A stretch of 64,000 bases of DNA from RPQJ01 sp963744735 (GTDB lineage Bacteria; Pseudomonadota; Gammaproteobacteria; Steroidobacterales; Steroidobacteraceae): the NCBI GenBank assembly GCA_963744735.1, contig CAVUVH010000034.1, positions 186,001 through 250,000 of the forward strand, read 5' to 3'. Position 1 is the first letter of the stretch, and every line of letters begins with the position of its first letter. The position numbers were made by a program, and so were the translations under genes. Positions 38,648-47,801 of this stretch are shown in pieces. Below the pieces are notes generated by a model. That model did not search any database. It saw only the letters and a list, made by a program, of their open reading frames with translations, and was not told where the DNA came from.

Positions 38648-40160
38648 GTGAGAAAGAATCCAAACGTGCTGCTGGTGATGTACGACCAGCTCACGCCGAC
38701 GGCGCTCGGCTGCTACGGTCATCCCGTGGCGCGCACGCCGCACATCGACCGCCTGGCGGCGGCGGGCGTGGTGTTCGACGCGGCCTACAGCAACAGCCCG
38801 CTGTGCACGCCGGCGCGCTATTGCCTGATGACCGGGCAATTGCCCTCGGCCACCCGCGGCTACGACAACGCGGCGTACCTCGCCAGCACGATCCCGACCT
38901 TTGCGCATTACGTGCGCGACGCGGGCTATCGCACGGTCCTCTCGGGCAAGATGCACTTCGTCGGGCCCGACCAGTTGCACGGCTTCGAGGAGCGCCGCAC
39001 GCCGGACATCTATCCGGCGGATTTCGGCTGGACGCCGGACTGGCGCGCGCCCGGACGAGCGCATCGACTGGTGGTACCACAACATGGACAGCGTCACCGG
39101 TGCCGGCGTGGCCGAGGTGACCAACCAGCTGCTGTTCGACGACGAGACCGGGTATCACGCGCTGCGCGCGCTGCACGACCTGGCGCCGGGCAGCGACGAG
39201 CGCCCGTTTCTGCTGGTGGCGAGCTTCACCCATCCGCACGACCCCTACGTCACGCGCCAGCAATACTGGGACCGTTACGAGGGGCTCGACATTCCGCTGC
39301 CGCTCACGGCCGCAGCGGATGTGCCGACGGACCCGCACTCGGAGCGTTTGCGCGCGGTGTCGGCGATGTCGCGCGCGACCATCACGCCGGGCCACGTGCG
39401 CGCGGCGCGCCGCGCGTACCTCGGCAACGTGTCCTACGTCGATGACTGGACCGGTCGATTGCTCGGCACGCTGGCGGCACTCGGCGTCGCCGACGACACG
39501 GTCGTCATCCTGCTCGCCGACCACGGCGACATGCTGGGCGAGCGCGGGCTCTGGTACAAGATGAACTTCTTCGAGCCATCGGCCCGCATTCCGCTGGTCG
39601 TGCATGCGCCGGCGCGATACGCGCCGCGCCGGGTGTCGACACCAGTGTCGCTGGTCGACGTGCTGCCCACCCTGCTCGAACTCACCGGGAGTTCGCCGGC
39701 CGGAGCGGTGGCGCCGCTGGCCGGCGAGTCTCTGTTACCGCTGTGCGCCGGGCAGGAACAGGCCCGCGTCGTCGTCGGCGAGTACGCCGCCGAGGGCGCC
39801 TGCGCGCCGATCGTCATGCTGCGGCGGGGCACGCTGAAGTTCGTGCACTGCGCCGTCGACCCGGACCAGCTGTATGACCTCGCCACGGATCCGCACGAGC
39901 GCGTGAATCTCGCCGCAGATCCCGCGTGGGCCGCGACCGTGCAGGCGTTCCGCGCGGAAGTCGCCGCGCGCTGGGACCTGCCGCGCTTCCGCGACGAGGT
40001 GCTGCAGGACCAGGCGCGGCGGCGGTTCGTGGACCAGTCGCTGCGGCGCGGACGGCACACGCCGTGGGATTACACGCCGCCGCGCGATGCGTCCGGCGAG
40101 TACATGCGCAACCACCTCGATCTCAACGAGGTCGAGCGCAAGGCGCGCTGGCCGCGCTGA
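38648..40160 (+). CDS. betC: Choline-sulfatase, one frameshift
   Basis: Arylsulfatase-family enzyme of about 504 residues, expected to release choline and sulfate from choline-O-sulfate. Key features are VLLVMYDQLTP near the N-terminus and the formylglycine motif CxPxR (PLCTPARYC, Cys at about 53). VLSGKMHFVGPDQLHGFEER, VDDWTGRLLGTL and LLADHGDMLGERGLWYKM follow. The C-terminal signature of choline-sulfatases is also there (GRHTPWDYTPPRD, YMRNHLDLNEVERKARWPR). The frame breaks near 39052 (DWRAP then DERIDWWYHN), repaired by deleting one base. GTG at 38648 has AGGA seven bases upstream; an in-frame ATG at 38633 is an alternative. It follows the ABC permease by 29 bases, so it may be cotranscribed. 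No betaine synthesis genes are nearby. Confidence 0.85.
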
Positions 40161-40178
40161 TCCCGGCGCAGCGCGGGT

Positions 40179-40749
40179 TCAGCCCGCCGGTGGCGCGTCG
40201 AAGGCGATGCGCTGCCCGGTCGCGGTTGCGCTGCCGCCGCCCGCGACCGGCGCGCCGCCCTGGTCGAATCCGGCGTAAGTCAGTGTCGAGGTGTACGACT
40301 GGCCGTCCTCCGCCAGCGTGATCTTTTCGTCCAGCACCCCATGGCCGGCCGGCATCCAGCCGCCGCCCTGCATGAGCAGATCGAGACTCGCCGGCGGCTT
40401 CGACTGGAAGAACAGGTAGCGCGTCTCGTACTCGCGCGGCCCGGTCCGGCGCCACACGCCGTAGGCGGGCGCGACCGGCGGCGCGCCGTCGTAGTTGGAC
40501 GATTCCGTCATCGTGCCGCCGGCGTTGTAGACGTACAGCAACTCCAGGTCCTGCACGCTGGCAAACGCGCCGCTGCTGAACTGCACCTTGGTGCGCCACG
40601 CGCCGACCAGTTCATCCTGCGCCGCCGCGGACAGCAGGTTGCGTCGCCTCGTCCACGGTCGCTGGCGGCGGCGACGGCGCCCGCGCGCAACCCGTCACCA
40701 GCAATGCCGCGCACAGCGCGCCGAGCGGCCACGAAACTGCATGCTGCAT
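40179..40749 (-). CDS. Lipoprotein of unknown function, lipocalin-like barrel, one frameshift
   Basis: About 189 residues. It starts MQHAVSWPLGALCAALLVTG with the lipobox VTGCARA, so it is probably outer-membrane anchored. The mature part (DELVGAWRTKVQFSSG, LELLYVYNAGGTMTESSNYDG, GVWRRTGPREYETRYLFFQ, LAEDGQSYTSTLTYAGFD) looks like a small antiparallel beta barrel of the type seen in DUF1579/lipocalin-like proteins. The frame breaks near 40641 (VDEAT then NLLSAAAQDEL), and one surplus base explains it. It is convergent with the sulfatase gene. No specific family is claimed. Confidence 0.7.
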
Positions 40750-41007
40750 GTCGAATCCCCCGTGCGAGGACGCCACGACAACACCGATTGCGACGACGGT
40801 CAATGCAGCGCGGACTGCGTTCCAGCGTTCGCGCGCTATCGCCACGTCGTTGCGCCGTGCGATCCCTGCCCGTTACCGGGCAGGGTCGCTCAGGCGCCGT
40901 GGATCAGGACGCGATCGGGTCATTCCCCGCGCGCATGTTTCTTCGCGCGCAGGGGGATGACCCCGATCACGTCCTGCGCGTTCCTGCGGTCGCCGGCGAG
41001 GCGACCC

Positions 41008-42764
41008 TCACCGCTCGAGCACGTACTCGCCCGGCGCGTCGCACACCGGCCTGTAGCCCGCCGCGCCCATCTTCGGCGGCGCCACCTTCGTCTTCGTGGA
41101 ATGCTCCGACCAGCCACGCGGCGAACGTCGGCCACCACGAACCCTGCGCGGGCTCGACTTGCTTCATGTACTGCGCAGGCGAGCGGCAGGCGCGCGCCGG
41201 CCTTCATCGTCAGCACGCGATGCCGGCGCTTCGGATGCACCGGGCCGCTGATGATGCCGGCATTGTGGCCACCGCTCGTCAGGCAGAAGGTGTAGTCCTT
41301 CGAACGCACCAGCTTGCCGACCTTGTAGACCGACTTCCACGGCGCGACGTGATCGGTCTCGGTGCCGACGACGAACATCGGCACGTCGACCGCCGCCAGG
41401 TCGAGCGTTTCGCCGAGGGCGACGTAGCGGCCTGCGGCCAGGTCGTTGTTGAGGTAGAGCTGGTGCAGGTAGTCCGTGTGCATGCGGTAGGCCATGCGCG
41501 TGCCATCGGCGTTCCACGACATCAGGTCGTTGACGCCGGTGCGCTCGCCCTTCAGGTAGGTCTGCACCGACGGCCCCCACAGCAGGTCGTAGGTGCGCAG
41601 CAGCTGGAAGGCGCCGCCCATCTGCTGGCTCTCCAGCACGCCCTTCTTCCACATCATCGCCTCGAGCATCGCGAGCTGCGCCGGGCTGATGAAGACGGAG
41701 AGTTCGCCGGGCTCGCTGAAATCCGTCTGCGCGGCAAACATGGTCACGGTGCCGAGGCGTTCGTCTTCCTTCTGCGCCAGCGCCGCGGCGGCGATGGCCA
41801 GCAGCGTGCCGCCGATGCAGTACCCCACGCCATGGATCTTGCGCTTCGGCACGACTTTGCCGATCGCGTCCAGCGCGGCGAGCACGCCGAGCGAGAGGTA
41901 GTCGTCCATCGCGACGTCGCGATCCTCGGCCGTCGGGTTCTTCCACGAGATCATGAAGACCGTGTGGCCCATGTCGGTGAGGTACTTCACCAGCGAGTTC
42001 TTCGGCGACAGGTCGAGGATGTAGTACTTCATGATCCAGGCCGGCACGATCAGGATCGGCTCGGCATAGACCTTGGGCGTCGCAGGCCGGTACTGGATCA
42101 GTTCCATCAGCCCGTTGCGCAGGATCACCTTGCCGGGAGTCACGGCCGTCTGTTCGCCGACGCGGTAGTTCTCGACACCGACCGGGCCCAGGCCCTTGAA
42201 GGTGCGCTGCACGTCCTCGGCCAGGTGCCTGACGCCGCGCAGCAGGTTCTTGCCGCCTTCGGCGCGCGTCAGTTGCAGCAGCTGCGGATTGGTCGGCAGG
42301 TAGTTGTCGGGCGCCAGCAGCTCGAGGCCTTCGCGCACCGTGAAGCCGACGACATTCGCGGCCGCCGCGTCGGACCCGGGAACCCCGCTCACGGCCTCGC
42401 GGGCAACGGCGGAAGCCGTGATGAACGACTGCGCCAGCACGTTGAACGGAAACCGGGCCCAGGCCGGGTCCGCGAACCGGTGGGCATACGGCGTGCCTTC
42501 GGCCTGCGGCGGCAAGGGTTCGCCCGCAGCCTTGAGGGCGCCGCCCGCAAACCGGGCGAGTTCGATCGCCTGCTGGATCGCGGCCTGCGCGATCTGCGCC
42601 TGCCGGCCGGGTGCGACTGCGAGTCGCGACACCACGTTCCACCAGGCGCCGCCAAAGGCCTGCGGCGAAATGCCGCCCGTCACCTGGCCCAGTGCGGCGA
42701 GCAGGGCCCGCGATGTGTCGTCGGTGACCAGCGACTTCCCAGAATCGTCCCCGCCTGCGCTCAT
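41008..42764 (-). CDS. phaC: Poly(3-hydroxyalkanoate) synthase PhaC, two frameshifts near the C-terminus
   Basis: About 584 residues. An N-terminal PhaC domain (FPFNVLAQSFITAS, NVVGFTVREGLELLAPDN) is followed by an alpha/beta hydrolase core with the lipase-like box GYCIGG, catalytic Cys at about 316. The acid sits in VGTETDHVAPWKS and the His in TSGGHNAGIISGP. It polymerises hydroxyacyl-CoA into storage granules. The frame changes near 41184 and 41088. Removing one base at each gives the normal ending with SWWPTFAAWL, VAPPKMGAAGYRP and YVLER. Without repair the frame runs on to 40920. PhaA, PhaB and phasin genes are not in the window. Confidence 0.9.
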
Positions 42765-42896
42765 GGCCGTCTCCCCGGAAACGCGGCTTTACCGCACTGC
42801 AAAAAGTCGGCCGAAGGTACCTGAGGGCAGGGTCTGCCCGCAAGGCGGACAGTCAACCTGGCGCCCAGGGCTGGCCGCGGCCGTCGTCGCGGACCG

Positions 42897-44114
42897 CTAC
42901 AGGGACTTCAGGTCGGTCGCGGGATCGGCCAGCAACGCCGGGTCCGGGTGCCTGCGCTCGGCGATCCACTTCTTGCCGGTCATGAAGTCCTTGGGGCTGT
43001 TGATCGCGTCGACCGCGATCAGCTCGCCCTGGGCAAAGTAATAGAGCGCAAAGCGATTCGTGTCGGGGTCGCCGCGCAGGACGGTCCGGTCGTAACCCTG
43101 CGAGAGTCCGGCGATCTGCAGCTTGATGTCGTACTGGTCGGACCAGAACCACGGCACGTGCTCGTGCCGCGCGGGCTTGCCGCAGATGTTGAGGGCCGCG
43201 GTCTTCGCCTGCTCGACCGCGTTGTCGACCGACTCGAGGCGCAGGCGGCGGCCGTAGCGCACGCACGGATGCATCGTGCAGTCGCCGGCGGCGTACACGT
43301 CCGGGTCCGAGGTCTGGCAGGTCTCGTCGACGACGATGCCGTTCTCGCAGCGCAGTCCGCAGGCGGCGGCCAGCGCAGTTTCCGGCAGCACGCCGACACC
43401 GACGATCACCATGTCCGCGGCGAACTCACGCTCGCCGCAGACCACGCCGCTGACCCGGCCGTTGCCGGCACCGGCAAACGAAGTCACCGACATGCCGCAC
43501 AGCACGCTGACGCCCGCGCGTTCGTGGCGCTGCAGGTAGAAGGAAGACATTTCCGGCGCCGTCACCCGGTTCAGTGGCCGGTCCGCCATCTCCAGCACGG
43601 TGACCTCGAGCCCAAGATGCCGCGCAGATGCCGCCGCCTCGAGGCCGATGTAGCCCGCGCCCACCACCACCAGCCGGCGGGCGGCGCCGAGGTCGGCACG
43701 GATGCCGTCGACGTCCGCGATCGTGCGCAGGTAATGGATGCCCTGCAGGTCGTAGCCCGGCACCTCCAGCAGGCGGTTGCGGCTGCCCAGGCACAGCAGC
43801 AGCTTGTCGTAGCCGAGTTCGCCACCGTCGCTCAGCCGCAGGCGCCGGGTTGCGCGATCGATGGCCGTGACCCGCACGCCCAGCCGGACTTCGACGCGCG
43901 CCTGTTCGTAGAACTGGGCGCTGCGCAGCAGCAGGCGCTCGCGCTCGAGTTCGCCCGAGAAATACTTCTTCGACAGTGGCGGGCGGTTGTACGGCAGGAA
44001 CGGCTCGTCGCCCACGAGGACGATCGGCCCGACGTGGCCCTCGCGTCGCAGGGTGTCGATGGCCTGCACCGCTGCGTGACTCGCGCCGACGATCACCACC
44101 GTCTGTTCCGTCAT
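42897..44114 (-). CDS. NAD(P)H-dependent ferredoxin (rubredoxin-type) reductase, FAD-binding
   Basis: Pyridine nucleotide-disulfide oxidoreductase of 405 residues, of the kind that feeds electrons to [2Fe-2S] ferredoxins of oxygenases and P450s. The N-terminal FAD loop is VVIVGASHAAVQAIDTLR, the NAD loop LVVVGAGYIGLEAAASAR, and the second FAD motif VYAAGDCTMHPCVRYG. A reductase_C domain follows (PWFWSDQYDIKLQIAGLSQG). ATG at 44114 starts the conserved N-terminus. No oxygenase or ferredoxin gene is next to it, though a thioredoxin-like [2Fe-2S] protein lies 2 kb away. It is divergent from the DASS transporter. Confidence 0.88.
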   Translation of the reverse strand: MTEQTVVIVGASHAAVQAIDTLRREGHVGPIVLVGDEPFLPYNRPPLSKKYFSGELERERLLLRSAQFYEQARVEVRLGVRVTAIDRATRRLRLSDGGELGYDKLLLCLGSRNRLLEVPGYDLQGIHYLRTIADVDGIRADLGAARRLVVVGAGYIGLEAAASARHLGLEVTVLEMADRPLNRVTAPEMSSFYLQRHERAGVSVLCGMSVTSFAGAGNGRVSGVVCGEREFAADMVIVGVGVLPETALAAACGLRCENGIVVDETCQTSDPDVYAAGDCTMHPCVRYGRRLRLESVDNAVEQAKTAALNICGKPARHEHVPWFWSDQYDIKLQIAGLSQGYDRTVLRGDPDTNRFALYYFAQGELIAVDAINSPKDFMTGKKWIAERRHPDPALLADPATDLKSL

Positions 44115-44178
44115 TCCAGCCTCTGCGGACCCTGTCGATGACCTATGATGCCGCAAAGCAACACGAGCGGGGGAGACC

Positions 44179-45645
44179 GTGACGCGACGCCACAGCGAGC
44201 GCTCGCCGGGTCAGCGCAGCGGCTTCTGGCTGGGGCTCGGCGTGTTCGCCCTGTTCATGCTGCTGCCTGCGCCCGAGGGCTTTGCGCCCGGCGCCTGGCG
44301 CGCGGCCGCGCTGGCCTCGCTGATGGCGGTCTGGTGGGCGAGCGAGGCGTTGCCGATCGTCGCCACGTCGATGCTGCCGCTGGCTCTCGCACCGCTGCTC
44401 GGCATCGTGCCGGCGGAGCAGGCCGGCCACGCCTATGGCAGCTCGACGATCTTCCTGATCCTGGGCGGTTGCCTGCTCGCGATCGCGCTCGAACGCTGGC
44501 AGCTGCACCGGCGCATTGCGCTGTCGATCGTCGCGCATGCGGGCGCCAATGCGCGTGGCCTGGTGCTCGGTGTCATGGTGGCCACGGCGTTCGTCAGCAT
44601 GTGGGTGTCCAACACCTCGACCACGCTGATGATGCTGCCGGTCGCGCTGTCGATCGCCGCCTTCGTCGCACCGGATCCCGCGGCGATGAACCGCGACCAG
44701 CGGCACTTCACGGTTGCGCTGGTGCTGGGCGTGGCCTACGCCTCCACCATCGGCGGCCTCGGCACGCTGATCGGCACGCCGACGAACGCGCTGGTGGCCG
44801 GATTCATGGCGCAGAACCATGGCGTGACGCTGAGCTTTGCCGACTGGCTCGTGTTCGGCATGCCCTGCGTGCTGCTGTTGCTGCCATTGACCTGGTGGGT
44901 GCTGGTGGGTTTCTCCCATCCGTTCCACCTGCCGGACATCCTGCACGCGCGGGACGCCGTCCGCGCCGAGCAGGCATCGCTGGGCGCCATGTCGACGCCG
45001 GAACGGAGGGTGGCCATCATCGCCTGCGCCGCCGCCGCCGCCTGGGTTGCCTCGCCCTGGCTGCGGTCGCTGCCGGGGCTGGGATCGCTCAGCGACATGG
45101 GCATCGCCATGATCGCCGGGCTCGTGCTGTACATCGTGCCGTCCGGTTCGCCGCTGGGCGGTCGCCTGCTCGACGGTGCCGACTTCCGGCGCGTGCCCTG
45201 GGACATGCTGTTCCTGTTCGGCGGCGGCCTCGCGCTGGCAGCGATCATCCAGGACAGCGGCTTGTCCGGGAACATCGGCGAGCTGCTGGCCGTGCTCGCC
45301 GGCTGGCCGTTGTGGGCGCTGCTGGCGACCATCGTGCTGCTGGTCGTGCTCTGGACCGAGTTGAGCAGCAACGTGGCCACGGCCGCGACCTTCATGCCGG
45401 TGCTGGCGGCGATGGCCGCCACCAGCGGGATCCCGGTCCTGCAGCTGGTGGCGCCGGCGGCGATCGCCGCGTCCTGCGGCTTCATGCTGCCGGTGGGCAC
45501 CGCACCGAACGCAATTGCCTATGGGTCCGGCCGGATCGAACTGCGCGACATGCTGCGCGCCGGCTGGGTGGTCGATATCCTTGCCGCGGCGGTGGTCGTG
45601 ACCGTCGCCCTGGTCACTTTGCGCTGGGTTGGACACGGTCCATGA
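44179..45645 (+). CDS. DASS (SLC13) family sodium:dicarboxylate/anion symporter
   Basis: Membrane protein of 488 residues with about eleven helices. The family signatures are clear: ALPIVATSMLPLALAPLLG, the first SNT motif in MWVSNTSTTLMMLP, GTLIGTPTNAL, and the second SNT-like segment ELSSNVATAATFMPVL followed by MLPVGTAPNAIAYGSG. It would import C4-dicarboxylates or a related anion such as sulfate with Na+. The exact substrate cannot be read. GTG start preceded by GGGGGAG at 44169-44175. Confidence 0.88.
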   Translation: MTRRHSERSPGQRSGFWLGLGVFALFMLLPAPEGFAPGAWRAAALASLMAVWWASEALPIVATSMLPLALAPLLGIVPAEQAGHAYGSSTIFLILGGCLLAIALERWQLHRRIALSIVAHAGANARGLVLGVMVATAFVSMWVSNTSTTLMMLPVALSIAAFVAPDPAAMNRDQRHFTVALVLGVAYASTIGGLGTLIGTPTNALVAGFMAQNHGVTLSFADWLVFGMPCVLLLLPLTWWVLVGFSHPFHLPDILHARDAVRAEQASLGAMSTPERRVAIIACAAAAAWVASPWLRSLPGLGSLSDMGIAMIAGLVLYIVPSGSPLGGRLLDGADFRRVPWDMLFLFGGGLALAAIIQDSGLSGNIGELLAVLAGWPLWALLATIVLLVVLWTELSSNVATAATFMPVLAAMAATSGIPVLQLVAPAAIAASCGFMLPVGTAPNAIAYGSGRIELRDMLRAGWVVDILAAAVVVTVALVTLRWVGHGP

Positions 45646-45686
45646 GCGGCACGTCGCACCAGCCATGGGCAGGCCCGGGGTCTCGC

Positions 45687-45701
45687 GCTCCATGCTGGTG
45701 C
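45687..45701 (+). promoter_or_regulatory. NtrC-like enhancer site upstream of glnK
   Basis: GCTCCATGCTGGTGC matches the NtrC site core GCACC-N5-GGTGC with one mismatch. A weaker GCACC half-site lies about 30 bases upstream near 45656. Both are 45-90 bases before the -24 element, a usable distance for an enhancer. Confidence 0.5.
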
Positions 45702-45744
45702 GCGGCATCCCGCAGTTGCAAGAGAATCCCGCTTGCAGGATGGT

Positions 45745-45760
45745 AGGCACGCTTTCTGCA
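45745..45760 (+). promoter_or_regulatory. Sigma-54 promoter of glnK
   Basis: AGGCACGCTTTCTGCA matches the RpoN consensus TGGCACG-N4-TTGCW at all but two positions, with the GG/GC elements correctly spaced. Transcription would begin near 45771, giving a leader of about 110 bases. glnK is under RpoN/NtrC control in many proteobacteria, which supports the assignment. Confidence 0.7.
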
Positions 45761-45881
45761 TAAGCAGTCCGAGGTCCCCACAGGGGGAGGCGGCGCGGTG
45801 TGGGTCGTTGCGGTTTCCACGGGCGTGGGACGTCGACCGGCCGCCTGACAATGACCAAGAGAACCGAGGAGCCCGAAGCCC

Positions 45882-46220
45882 ATGAAGCTGATCAGCGCAA
45901 TCATCAAGCCCTTCAAGCTGGACGACGTCCGCGCCGCCCTGTCCGAACTCGGCGTGTCCGGCATGACCGTCACTGAAGTGAAAGGCTTCGGGCGTCAGCG
46001 TGGCCACACCGAGCTGTACCGCGGCGCGGAATACGTGGTCGACTTCGTCCCGAAGACGCGCATCGAAGTGGCGGTCAAGGAATCGCTGGTCGACCAGGTG
46101 GTCGAGGCGATCGTGGCGGCGGCCCGCACGGGCAAGGTCGGCGACGGCAAGATCTTCATCTCCAATCTCGAGCGGGCGATCCGCATCCGCACCGGCGAGG
46201 CCGACGACCAGGCCCTGTAA
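45882..46220 (+). CDS. glnK: PII nitrogen regulatory protein GlnK
   Basis: Classical 112-residue PII protein. The T-loop carries Tyr51 (TELYRGAEYVVDFVPK), the site of uridylylation by GlnD. The B and C loops (TGKVGDGKIFISNLERAIRIRTGE) bind ATP/ADP and 2-oxoglutarate. It reports nitrogen status to GlnE, NtrB and often AmtB. The amtB partner usual for glnK is not downstream here; instead a [2Fe-2S] protein gene follows. The GlnK rather than GlnB name rests on overall similarity and on the sigma-54 promoter. GAGGAG precedes the ATG. Confidence 0.9.
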   Translation: MKLISAIIKPFKLDDVRAALSELGVSGMTVTEVKGFGRQRGHTELYRGAEYVVDFVPKTRIEVAVKESLVDQVVEAIVAAARTGKVGDGKIFISNLERAIRIRTGEADDQAL

Positions 46221-46296
46221 CGGCCTGGCGACGGTCGTGTGACGCCGCGCCCCGCCACGCGCTAGCATCGGTTCCGGACCTGCCGGAATCGATGCC

Positions 46297-46674
46297 ATGC
46301 CCGACCCCACGCTCCAGGCGGCACTCGATGCCGCCGTCGCCAAGCTGCACATCGGCTCCCAGCGCCGGCACATCTTCCTGTGCGTGGGCGGCGAGAAGTG
46401 CGCGCCCGTCGCGCGCGCGGAGGAGAGCTGGGACTACCTCAAGCGCCGTTGCCGCGAGCTGGGACTGGTGGATGTCGAGGGCGGCGTGCTGCGGACCCGC
46501 TCGCATTGCCTGCGGGTCTGCGTCGGCGGCCCGGTGGCGGTGGTCTACCCGGAGGGCACCTGGTACCGCAAATGCACGCCGGCCAACCTCGAGCGTATCC
46601 TGCAGGAACACCTCCTCGGCGGCCGGCCGGTCGCCGACCTGGTCATCGCCACCGCGCCCCTGCCCGAGGCCTGA
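46297..46674 (+). CDS. Thioredoxin-like [2Fe-2S] ferredoxin domain protein
   Basis: Protein of 125 residues with the four-Cys pattern of thioredoxin-fold [2Fe-2S] ferredoxins: Cys in FLCVGGEKC (spacing five) and Cys in SHCLRVC (spacing three), followed by GGPVAVVYPEGTWY. It resembles Azotobacter-type Shethna ferredoxin I and the NuoE-like fold. It probably transfers electrons in the cytosol; the partner is unknown. It sits between glnK and qor, about 75 bases after glnK. Confidence 0.85.
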   Translation: MPDPTLQAALDAAVAKLHIGSQRRHIFLCVGGEKCAPVARAEESWDYLKRRCRELGLVDVEGGVLRTRSHCLRVCVGGPVAVVYPEGTWYRKCTPANLERILQEHLLGGRPVADLVIATAPLPEA

Positions 46675-46807
46675 CGTCGTCCGCGATTGATTCCGGTTTC
46701 CGTCGCCGTCTTACAGCGGGTACGGTCACTTCTGCGGAGGATTTCCTTCCGCAATGCCGCGGCGGTCGTCATCATCTGTGCCTCCAGCCACAACCCCGCG
46801 GTGCCCC

Positions 46808-47782
46808 ATGCCCCACGCCATTCGCATCCACGAGTACGGCGGACCGGAAGTGATGCGCTGGGAAGAGATCCCCGCGCGCGACCCGGGCAAGGGCGAAGCC
46901 CTCGTGCGCCAGACTGCGGTCGGGCTCAATTTCATCGATGTCTATGAACGCACGGGCCTGTACGGCGGGTCCCTGCCGGGCGGGCTCGGACGTGAGGCGG
47001 CCGGCGTCGTCACGGCCGTCGGGCCGGGCGTGCGCGAGGTGAAGCCCGGGGATCGTGTCGCCTACGCCTCGAACACCGCCGGGGCCTACGCCGAAGAGCG
47101 CCTGCTGCCCGCGTCGCAGCTGGTGCCGGTCCCGGAGGGGGTCAGCGACCGGCTGGCCGCGGCCGCCCTGCTGAAGGGCATGACCGCGCAGGCGCTGCTG
47201 CGGCGTACCTACAAGGTCCGCAAGGGCACCGTGGCGGTCGTGCATGCCGCGGCCGGCGGTGTCGGCAGCATTCTCGTGCAATGGGCGCTGCACCTCGGCG
47301 CGCACGTGATCGCCGTCGTCGGCAGCGACGACAAGGCGGCCACGGTGCGCGCACTGGGTTGCCGCGACGTGCTGATTTCCGGTCGCGACGACCTGGCGGC
47401 CGGCGTCAAGGCGCTCACCAGGGGCAAGGGCGCGCACGTCGTCTACGACTCGGTCGGCAAGGACACGTTCTTTGCGTCGCTGGACGCGTTGCGGCCGCTC
47501 GGCCTGATGGTCACCTACGGCAATGCCTCCGGCCCGGTGCCGCCGATCGCGCCGCTGGAACTGGCGCGCCGCGGTTCCCTGTTCCTGACCCGGCCGGTGC
47601 TGTTCTCGTACACGTCGACGCGCAGCGACCTGCTGCGGACGGCCCGCGAGGTGTTCGAGGTGATCGGCCGCGGCGTGGTGCGCATCGAGATCGGCCAGAC
47701 CTACGCGATGCGCGACGTGCAGCAGGCTCACCGCGACCTGCAGTCCCGCCGCACGATCGGCTCCACGGTACTGCTGCCCTGA
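46808..47782 (+). CDS. qor: NADPH:quinone oxidoreductase (zeta-crystallin type)
   Basis: MDR-superfamily reductase of 324 residues. It has LNFIDVYERTGLY and GREAAGVVTAVGPGV in the GroES-like part and the nucleotide loop HAAAGGVGSILVQWA in the Rossmann part. No structural or catalytic zinc Cys are present, as expected for quinone reductases. It would reduce quinones by one electron using NADPH. ATG at 46808 begins the conserved MPHAIRIHEYGG. The next gene starts about 20 bases after its stop on the same strand. Confidence 0.88.
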   Translation: MPHAIRIHEYGGPEVMRWEEIPARDPGKGEALVRQTAVGLNFIDVYERTGLYGGSLPGGLGREAAGVVTAVGPGVREVKPGDRVAYASNTAGAYAEERLLPASQLVPVPEGVSDRLAAAALLKGMTAQALLRRTYKVRKGTVAVVHAAAGGVGSILVQWALHLGAHVIAVVGSDDKAATVRALGCRDVLISGRDDLAAGVKALTRGKGAHVVYDSVGKDTFFASLDALRPLGLMVTYGNASGPVPPIAPLELARRGSLFLTRPVLFSYTSTRSDLLRTAREVFEVIGRGVVRIEIGQTYAMRDVQQAHRDLQSRRTIGSTVLLP

Positions 47783-47801
47783 GACGATCAGTCCTCTGTC
47801 G

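Noticed and set aside
44143..45858. Minus-strand open frame of 571 codons opposite the DASS transporter
   Set aside because: Low-complexity Gln/Arg/His-rich translation and no start signal. The plus strand has clear SLC13 motifs and a good ribosome-binding site.
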